From JAFEBO01 sp044221315 (GTDB taxonomy: Bacteria > Planctomycetota > Phycisphaerae > Phycisphaerales > UBA1924), in contig JBGAPK010000007.1 in assembly GCA_044221315.1 (NCBI GenBank), forward strand, positions 90,315-154,314: DNA of 64,000 nucleotides, read 5' to 3'. Below are positions 58,229 to 64,000 of this stretch, piece by piece; position 1 is the first letter of the stretch, and each line of letters opens with the position of its first letter. The position numbers were made by a program, and so were the translations under genes. Under the pieces are notes generated by a model, which worked only from the letters and a program-made list of their open reading frames with translations, was not told where the DNA came from and did no database searches.

Positions 58229-59482
58229 TCACCCCGCGCTGCCGACGAGGGCGGCATTGGTCGGAAACCGCTGGAGAGCGGCCAGGAGCTGTTCCACCTG
58301 CTGGGGGGGCGGCATTGAAAGAAGCCGACGCCGAAGGGCCGTCATGGTCTTGAGTTCGGCCTCGCCCATCAGGAGGTGTTCTTTGCGGGTGCCGCTGGCG
58401 GCGAGGTTGATGGCGGGGAAGAGACGACGCTCGCTGATTTTGCGGTCGAGGATGAGTTCCATGTTGCCGCTGCCCTTGAACTCCTCGAAGATGATCTGGT
58501 CGGCGGCGCTGCCGGTATCGACCAGACACGAAGCAATCATGGTCAGGCTTCCCGCTTCCTCGGTGTTGCGTGATGCTCCGAAGATCTGGCGGGGCACTTC
58601 GAGGGCCTTGCTGTCGAGGCCGCCGGTCATGGTGCGGCCGCTGCTGGCGTGGTGGCGGGAGTTGTTGAAGGCGCGCCCAAGGCGGGTGAGCGAATCGAGC
58701 ATGACCACGACGTGGCGGCCCGCCTCCACCATTGTCTTGCAGTACGCCTGGGTCGCGAGCGCAACCTGGATGTGCTTTTCCACCGGGTGGTCGTTGCTGC
58801 TGGCCACGACGCGCACGCGAGGGGCGATCGCCAGGGGCGCGGGCGCGGGGGCCGACGCCTGCGGCACGTCGTCGGGCGGCCGGACCTCGCCGTTGGATCC
58901 GGCTGCCGGCGCCAGGGGGGCGAGCTGGGCCGCGACGTCCGGCGGCAATTCTCTCATCAATTCGGCCGTCGCCTGCTCGGCCCGTTTCACAACCTCGTTC
59001 TGGACGTTGACGAAAGAGGCAAAGGTGCGCCGGAAATCGGTCACTTCTTCGGGGCGCTCGTCCACAAGCAGCACGATCACCTCGACGTCCGGATGATTGC
59101 GCAGGATTGCGGTGGCGATGTCCTTGAGCAGCGTGGTCTTGCCGGCCTTGGGTGGGGAGACGATGAGCCCTCGCTGACCACGCCCGATCGGGCAGAACAG
59201 ATCGATCAGGCGGCAACTGGCGGGGCAGCCGGGGTATTCGAGCGTGAGACGCGGGGACGGATCGATCGAGGTCAGTTCTTCGAACGGCTTGATCCGAACG
59301 AGCCCGGGCGGCAGTTCCAAACCCGGAAAAGACGGGGCCCCCGGACGCATGACTACGGCGGCGCCACCCCCGCCGGTGCCCCAGCCGCTCGGCGGATTGC
59401 CGAAGCGACCGTGCTGATGACCCCCGGGCGGAAAGCCACCGCCGCTCCTTCCCCGACCACGCCGTCCTCGACGATTACCCAA
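58229..59482 (-). CDS. rho: transcription termination factor Rho, N-terminally shortened and with an insertion
   Basis: Hexameric RNA translocase that ends transcription. The ATPase core is clear: CPIGRGQRGLIVSPPKAGKT (P-loop near 109-117), VLLVDERPEEVTDFRR, VVVMLDSLTRLGRAFNN, TMTGGLDSKAL, EEFKGSGNMELILDRKI and NLAASGTRKEHLL. It has 417 residues like E. coli Rho, but the domain map differs. Only about 60 Gly/Arg-rich residues precede the FEELTSI segment, so the RNA-binding cold-shock-like domain is missing, and about 65 residues rich in Pro/Ala are inserted between EEVTDFRR and VVASSNDHP. It starts at TTG 59482; no start further upstream before the stop codon would restore the domain. Confidence 0.88.
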   Translation of the reverse strand: MGNRRGRRGRGRSGGGFPPGGHQHGRFGNPPSGWGTGGGGAAVVMRPGAPSFPGLELPPGLVRIKPFEELTSIDPSPRLTLEYPGCPASCRLIDLFCPIGRGQRGLIVSPPKAGKTTLLKDIATAILRNHPDVEVIVLLVDERPEEVTDFRRTFASFVNVQNEVVKRAEQATAELMRELPPDVAAQLAPLAPAAGSNGEVRPPDDVPQASAPAPAPLAIAPRVRVVASSNDHPVEKHIQVALATQAYCKTMVEAGRHVVVMLDSLTRLGRAFNNSRHHASSGRTMTGGLDSKALEVPRQIFGASRNTEEAGSLTMIASCLVDTGSAADQIIFEEFKGSGNMELILDRKISERRLFPAINLAASGTRKEHLLMGEAELKTMTALRRRLLSMPPPQQVEQLLAALQRFPTNAALVGSAG

Positions 59483-59702
59483 GTCTCTTCTTTCCGCGCC
59501 GCGACCATTCAGGAGCCGCGCTCTGCAATTGATCGATCGAGCGTGCGCCGGGCCGTTCCGATGGCGGCGACGTCAACTCGTTCCCTGCTCGTTCGAGCGT
59601 GCCGGAATGGCCTAGAAATCGGCCCGGACCCCGGCGATCGACCCTAGACAATAGTCCGTTCGCCAAGGCCTCGTCCGGCAATCCGGACGGTACACTGGAG
59701 CC

Positions 59703-60137
59703 GTGAATTCCGCGGCGGCCAAGGACCGGCTGGAACGCCTCCGGCGTTTCCGCTTGCATCCTTCCAAAGACCTTTCGATCTCGGGCGAGGTGAAACATCT
59801 GGCCGCGGATGCACGCCGCGCCGATCGAACGCTCGCATCGCTCTTGGACGCCTGGTCGAATCTGGTACCCCAGAACCTGCGCTCATCCTGCACGCCGACA
59901 TCGCTCCGCTCCGGAGCGCTGGTGGTGGCGTGCGATTCCTCATCGGCGGCGTACGAACTGACCCGATGGCTGCAGGAAGGGGGACGTCAATCCCTGTCCC
60001 GGGCCGGACCGCCGGTGATACGGGTGCGTTTTATCAGCCCTCGCACGGATTCCGACCGTTCGCCGACGCAACCGACGCGAACTATGCGGGTGAAACAGAA
60101 CAGAAGCGCCGGGAGCGGCGAATCGAAAGCGCCCTGA
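59703..60137 (+). CDS. DUF721/DciA-like protein
   Basis: A 144-residue protein with a DUF721 core (LASLLDAWSNLVPQNLRSSC, GALVVACDSSSAAYELTRWL and IRVRFI), the family of DciA replicative-helicase loaders. The C-terminal 40 residues are basic and low-complexity. Divergent from rho; the gap of 220 bp between them shows no clear promoter. The next gene starts 21 bp later. Confidence 0.78.
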   Translation: MNSAAAKDRLERLRRFRLHPSKDLSISGEVKHLAADARRADRTLASLLDAWSNLVPQNLRSSCTPTSLRSGALVVACDSSSAAYELTRWLQEGGRQSLSRAGPPVIRVRFISPRTDSDRSPTQPTRTMRVKQNRSAGSGESKAP

Positions 60138-60158
60138 TTCCGGGGTGATCGAGCCTTT

Positions 60159-60863
60159 ATGGAAGAAACCGGCGGCCATATCACGACCGAATCGGCGGAC
60201 CGGTCCGCGTCCCAGCCGACGACCACCGATTCGACGCTCCGCAGTTTCCTCGGCTCCGGGAGCGTCGCGTGCCCGAGTTGCCGCTACGACCTCAAGGGGT
60301 GCGAGGAGACCCGTTGCCCGGAATGCGGATGGGGCCTGACTCTTCAACTGCGTCCGCGCGTGAGCTTTGTTCCCTACTGGCTCTTCGCGGTCATGATCTA
60401 CGGCTGGCTCATGGTCTGGGGCTCGGGCGGCAGCCTGACGACCATCGAGCGGGCGTGGGAATATCACAGCATCGTGAGCCGGCGCTGGGCCCGGCAGGCC
60501 AGCGCGGCGCAGACCGACGCGATGATCCGCCAGTTTCTGGCGCGATCGGATTCGGCGGTGCTTGCGGGGTCCACCTCGGATGCGCCGGGCGCACTGGTGG
60601 CGCCGGTCATCCCGCCGCCGTCTTCCGCGCTCGAAGATCTGCGAACGTACTTCGTGGCGCAGTCCACGTCCGACCAGATCACGATGCTGATCTTCTTTGC
60701 GTCGGCCTGTGTCGGGGTTGTGGGGCTGATGGTTGCGCCGTTCATGCGCCGGCTTTCGCCGCGGTTTAATTCCTGGCTGATCGCGCTGGGTGTCGGGCTG
60801 TTCTCGGCGATGGTTGTGAATTACACGTGGCAGTACGTCAATATCCGGATGCGGAACTTCTGA
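60159..60863 (+). CDS. zinc-ribbon membrane protein, unknown function
   Basis: A 234-residue protein. A Ser/Thr-rich N-terminus precedes a zinc ribbon with two Cys pairs (CPSCRYDLKG and RCPECGWGL), then a membrane segment (YWLFAVMIYGWLMVWGSGG), a helical loop, and two more membrane segments near the C-terminus (LIFFASACVGVVGLMVA and LIALGVGLFSAMVVNYTW). Such ribbon-plus-membrane proteins are common in planctomycetes. No function can be assigned. Confidence 0.8.
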   Translation: MEETGGHITTESADRSASQPTTTDSTLRSFLGSGSVACPSCRYDLKGCEETRCPECGWGLTLQLRPRVSFVPYWLFAVMIYGWLMVWGSGGSLTTIERAWEYHSIVSRRWARQASAAQTDAMIRQFLARSDSAVLAGSTSDAPGALVAPVIPPPSSALEDLRTYFVAQSTSDQITMLIFFASACVGVVGLMVAPFMRRLSPRFNSWLIALGVGLFSAMVVNYTWQYVNIRMRNF

Positions 60864-60964
60864 CCGGGGGCGTCGCTTGACCGTAACCCCGGACGTCCGG
60901 ATTCGCAGCACCGAACCCCCCACTTCCGCGTATCTATGGGCGGCATCTCGCCGATAACTCTCCC

Positions 60965-62539
60965 ATGCCCGGAACGCCCCATACCGATCTGAACCCCGAG
61001 TTGCTCGCCCACAAGCGGGCGATCGAGGCCAAGGCCCGCGAGTACGGCCTCAACTTCCCGGAGGTCGTGTTCGAGGTCCTGCCCTTCGACACGATGAACC
61101 AGATCGCCAGCTACGGCGGCTTTCCGGTCCGCTATCCGCACTGGCGCTGGGGAATGGAGTACGAGAAACTCTCGAAGCGCGACGCGTACGGCCTGGGGCG
61201 GATCTACGAGATGGTGATCAACAACGACCCCTGCTACGCCTACTTGCAGGAGTCCAACAACGTCACCGATCAGAAATTGGTCATGGCCCACGTCTACGGG
61301 CACGCCGATTTCTTCAAGAACAACTTCTGGTTCAGCAAGACCAACCGCAAGATGATCGACGAGATGGCCAACCACGCGACGCGAGTGCGCCGCCACGCCG
61401 ACGTGCATGGGCAGGACGAGGTGGAGCGCTTCCTCGATGCGTGCCTCTCGATCGAGCACCTGATCGATCCGCACTCGATGTTCGTCCAGCGAGATGCCGC
61501 GGCACCGCGTTCGGGCGAGCGCGGATCGGCTTCGGGTCCGGCGGCCCCGATTCCCGGACGCAGCGCCTACGAGCCGCAGAAGCTGCCGGCCAAGGACTAC
61601 ATGGACCCGTTCATCAACCCGCAGAGCGCTCTCGACCGCGAACGCCGCGAGTTCGAAGAGAAGCAGCGGGCCGCGAAGGCCAAGTACCCGGCCCAGCCGA
61701 CGCGCGACGTCCTGCTCTTTCTGCTGAAGCACGCCCCGCTCGACGAGTGGCAGCAGGACATCCTCTCGATCGTGCGCGACGAGGCGTATTACTTCGCGCC
61801 GCAGGCGATGACCAAGGTCATGAACGAGGGCTGGGCGACCTACTGGCACAGCAAACTCATGACGCAGCACTTCCTCGAGGCCAAGGAGATCATCCACTAC
61901 GCCGACCAGCACTCGGGCGTGGTGCACATGGCCCCGGGCGGGTTCAACCCGTACAAGATCGGCATCGAACTCTTCAAGGACATCGAGCGTCGCTGGGACA
62001 AGGGCCAGCACGGGGCCGCGTGGGAGAGCCTCGAGGAGATCGGCGCCAAGCAGGCGTTTGACGACAAGAGCATGAAGGGGCGCGAGAAGATCTTCGAGGT
62101 GCGCCGGATCTACAACGACGTCAACTTCATCGAGGAGTTCCTCACCGAGGAATTCGTCGAAAAGCACAAGATGTACCAGCACAAGCGCGACCCGCAGACG
62201 GGCGAGATCAAGGTCGTCAGCCGAGACTTCCAACGGGTGAAGCAGACCCTGCTCCACCACCTGACCAACATGGGTCAGCCGTTCATCTACGTTGTGGACG
62301 CGAACTACCAGAATCGGGGCGAGCTGTACCTGGCGCACAAGTTCGCCGGGCTCGAAGTGGACGCGGCCAAGGCCCAGCAGGTGCTGCAGAACGTCCGCCT
62401 CCTCTGGGGCCGGCCGGTGCATCTGCAGGCCATGATCAACGAGGACTTGCACGTCCTGACGATGGAAGACGTCGGGGGCAAGCCGCGGAAAGAGCGGATC
62501 AATTCGGATACGCCCAAGCCGGCCCACGTGGTTGAATAG
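60965..62539 (+). CDS. SpoVR family protein
   Basis: A 524-residue SpoVR-like protein. It has YPHWRWGMEYEKLSKRDAYG, DPCYAYLQESNNVTDQKLVM, HVYGHADFFKNNFWFSKTN, ILSIVRDEAYYFAPQAMTKV and NEGWATYWHSKLM, all characteristic. In Bacillus SpoVR affects spore cortex; in non-sporing bacteria the family usually accompanies the PrkA kinase and YeaH, neither of which is in the window. An acidic low-complexity insert lies near residues 180-200. A terminator follows. Confidence 0.92.
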   Translation: MPGTPHTDLNPELLAHKRAIEAKAREYGLNFPEVVFEVLPFDTMNQIASYGGFPVRYPHWRWGMEYEKLSKRDAYGLGRIYEMVINNDPCYAYLQESNNVTDQKLVMAHVYGHADFFKNNFWFSKTNRKMIDEMANHATRVRRHADVHGQDEVERFLDACLSIEHLIDPHSMFVQRDAAAPRSGERGSASGPAAPIPGRSAYEPQKLPAKDYMDPFINPQSALDRERREFEEKQRAAKAKYPAQPTRDVLLFLLKHAPLDEWQQDILSIVRDEAYYFAPQAMTKVMNEGWATYWHSKLMTQHFLEAKEIIHYADQHSGVVHMAPGGFNPYKIGIELFKDIERRWDKGQHGAAWESLEEIGAKQAFDDKSMKGREKIFEVRRIYNDVNFIEEFLTEEFVEKHKMYQHKRDPQTGEIKVVSRDFQRVKQTLLHHLTNMGQPFIYVVDANYQNRGELYLAHKFAGLEVDAAKAQQVLQNVRLLWGRPVHLQAMINEDLHVLTMEDVGGKPRKERINSDTPKPAHVVE

Positions 62540-62570
62540 CCGTCACACGGGCGTGCAACGCACAGAAGCA

Positions 62571-62602
62571 AAAGACCGGGCCTGTCGGCCCGGTCTTTGT
62601 TT
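62571..62602 (+). terminator. intrinsic terminator, SpoVR gene
   Basis: AAAGACCGGGCC (62571-62582), loop TGTC, GGCCCGGTCTTT (62587-62598), then GTTT. The stem is perfect, and its A-run on one side makes it usable in both directions between the convergent SpoVR and lectin genes. Confidence 0.92.
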
Positions 62603-62629
62603 GGAACCCGTGTCCTGCACCGCTCGCGG

Positions 62630-64000
62630 TTACGGGCAGAGCAGCTTGTCGTACGCGACGATGAACAGAGAGAAGTCCGAGTCGTCAACAAACCCGTCCT
62701 TGTTCAGGTCCGCCGGACATCCGAATGCCATCGCCGGGTCCTCGCAATCGAGCACGTTGTACCCAACGACGAAGATCGAGAAGTCCGCGTCTTCCACCAG
62801 ATCGTCGTTGTTGAAGTCGGCGAAGCACGGGATCCGCATCACGATCATGTTCGCGGTTCCGACTCCGAAGGTCGATGACTTTGCGATCAGGTTCTGCGTC
62901 ACGCCGCCAATCGTGCGACCACCCTGCATGGAAGCCTGCGTCGGATTGGCGCCGACCGGCACGAGCGTCATGTAGACTTGATTGGCGGGAATGTTCGCGA
63001 TGTCCACAGGCGCAATGCCGCCGAAACGGGGGTCGTTGGCCCAGCCGAACTGCTTGAGCCTCGTGGGAGCCGCGGGGCCGGTGCCAGAAACTTCCACGAT
63101 GCCCTGGTTGCCTGCGAAGTACGCGTCGTCGGTGGTGTCATTCCACTCGCCGGTCCACCACATTTCGGTCGCGGGTTCAAAGCCCTCCCAGTTGTTGGGC
63201 TCACCCCCCGCCCAGTGGCGGTACGGCGCTGTGGAACCGGAAGTCCATGCGAAGCCGTCGCCGACGCGGTGCAGCCCGATCCAGAGCGCGGGAGCCAAGC
63301 CGAACATGTTGTTGAAAATCCACTGATCCTCCGCGGCGGTCTCGATCGTCGCCAAATGCCCGCCCAGCGCGACCGCGCTCGACTCGGCCTCCGTCCACGT
63401 GGAGGGCTTGAGCCGGAAGTAGTACGAGCCGGTCGCGGGATTGTGGATCGGACCTTCCTCGACCGCGTCCGAACCTGCGGGCGCTTGGGGTGAACCGACC
63501 ATCATCCCCGGCTCCTTCAGCGCACCGTTCGAGATGTTGAGATACAGCAGTGCTCTCCACTTCGTCTTGTCGTACGTGATGCCGGGGATGTCCTGATCGG
63601 TGAGCAACACCACGCCCACCGCACGCGATCCGAGCGAAGGCGCGTCCACCAGGCTCCTCGCTTGAAGGCCCGGCACGATCCCGCCGAGCGCTGCACCTCC
63701 TTGCAACCCCGCGATGTATGGCATCACCGGTGAACCGCCCACATACGGCGTCGCTGCCTGAGCGATGTACGCCGCAGCGTTCGGGCTGTACGAGGCGGAC
63801 TTCCCGTATCTAACCGGCGCTCTGCCGCCGACGTGGCTGTACGAGGTCGCAACTTTTCCCGACGAAGCCTCGAACGGTTCCGTCCCCCCGCGCACGTTGA
63901 ACGTCATCGTTCCCAAGTTCAATTCAGTCGCCGCCAAAACAATCGTCCCACCCGTGCCCGCTCCACCCCGCGCCCCCTCCCCTCCGTTTCCACCATTCCC
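62630..64000 (-). CDS. secreted C-type-lectin-domain protein with dockerin-like tail, N-terminus beyond the window
   Basis: The frame remains open from 62630 to the right edge (457 codons seen), so the start lies outside. At the edge is a Gly-rich stretch (GNGGNGGEGARGGAGTGGT), then a beta-rich region. A C-type-lectin fold has YYFRLKPSTWTEAESSAVAL, HLATIETAAEDQWIFNN, LWIGLHRVGDG and HWAGGEPNNWEG (the E-P-N carbohydrate motif). It ends with DFNNDDLVEDADFSIFVVGY and DLNKDGFVDDSDFSLFIVAY, and KLLCP. Likely binds sugars at the cell surface. An internal TTG at 63937 is not taken as the start. Confidence 0.85.
   Translation of the reverse strand, partial: GNGGNGGEGARGGAGTGGTIVLAATELNLGTMTFNVRGGTEPFEASSGKVATSYSHVGGRAPVRYGKSASYSPNAAAYIAQAATPYVGGSPVMPYIAGLQGGAALGGIVPGLQARSLVDAPSLGSRAVGVVLLTDQDIPGITYDKTKWRALLYLNISNGALKEPGMMVGSPQAPAGSDAVEEGPIHNPATGSYYFRLKPSTWTEAESSAVALGGHLATIETAAEDQWIFNNMFGLAPALWIGLHRVGDGFAWTSGSTAPYRHWAGGEPNNWEGFEPATEMWWTGEWNDTTDDAYFAGNQGIVEVSGTGPAAPTRLKQFGWANDPRFGGIAPVDIANIPANQVYMTLVPVGANPTQASMQGGRTIGGVTQNLIAKSSTFGVGTANMIVMRIPCFADFNNDDLVEDADFSIFVVGYNVLDCEDPAMAFGCPADLNKDGFVDDSDFSLFIVAYDKLLCP

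Noticed and set aside
59475..59798. Minus-strand frame just upstream of rho as a missing Rho N-terminus
   Set aside because: It is in a different phase, stops beside the rho start and lacks any feature of the Rho RNA-binding domain.
60821..62527. 568-codon minus-strand frame
   Set aside because: Antisense to the SpoVR gene; repetitive Val/Leu/Asp/His composition of a shadow frame.

Overview
The window comes from a high-GC Gram-negative bacterium, most likely a planctomycete of the class Phycisphaerae. The reasons are: four secreted proteins that end in paired dockerin/EF-hand-like tails of the D-N-x-D-G-x-V-D-D-A-D-F type; a short PAPGA-transmembrane-RRRR sorting tail; an LpxA (outer membrane); planctomycete-type DUF4337, SpoVR and DUF1015 proteins; and many GTG/TTG starts with weak Shine-Dalgarno sequences. 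Genes are dense and mostly in short operons joined by ATGA or GTGA overlaps. No insertion sequence, prophage, CRISPR array or rRNA was seen. The one tRNA is tRNA-Leu(CAA).

Layout. 1-3.2 kb (minus): a signalling operon of response regulator, HD-GYP c-di-GMP phosphodiesterase and a membrane histidine kinase cut by the left edge. 3.35-6.8 kb (plus, divergent): four overlapping pseudopilin-like genes. 6.8-24 kb: a purine-catabolism and molybdenum-cofactor supercluster. It holds a three-subunit xanthine dehydrogenase, XdhC, a MocA-like nucleotidyltransferase, adenine deaminase, a CitE-like DUF6986 protein, then (minus) HIU hydrolase, OHCU decarboxylase, allantoicase and allantoinase. These are followed by moaA, moaE, moaD, moeA, moaC and mogA, with a TSUP permease coupled to moaE. 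Together they would take adenine and hypoxanthine/xanthine through urate to allantoin and ureidoglycolate and make the cofactor the dehydrogenase needs. No urate oxidase gene is present in the window. A guanine-deaminase-like gene lies apart at 48.7 kb.

24-40.6 kb: tRNA-Leu, FHA protein, Asp/Glu racemase-like protein, HscB-like co-chaperone, thioredoxin-like protein, secreted M1 peptidase, DUF1015, purQ, a secreted FG-GAP protein, a large TPR/metallopeptidase protein, LolA-like and YceI-like exported proteins, ruvX and manC. Two arrays of the same 8-bp tandem repeat (CTCTGCTG) lie 10 kb apart here. 40.4-46 kb is unusually rich in small palindromic elements. One type sits in frame inside two unrelated coding sequences. 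This stretch also holds an SPFH/band-7 gene paired with a ribbon-helix-helix gene, ruvA and an oxidoreductase that carries a signal peptide.

46-64 kb: a DEAD-box helicase with histidine-rich ends, a guanine-deaminase-like enzyme, DUF4337, a VOC protein, a PEP-CTERM-like secreted protein with a clear terminator, a GT4 glycosyltransferase with no ordinary start codon, rlmL and lpxA. Then come feoA-feoB plus a small membrane protein behind a perfect 19-bp Fur-like palindrome, a shortened Rho that appears to lack its RNA-binding domain, a DciA-like gene, SpoVR, and a secreted C-type-lectin/dockerin protein cut by the right edge.
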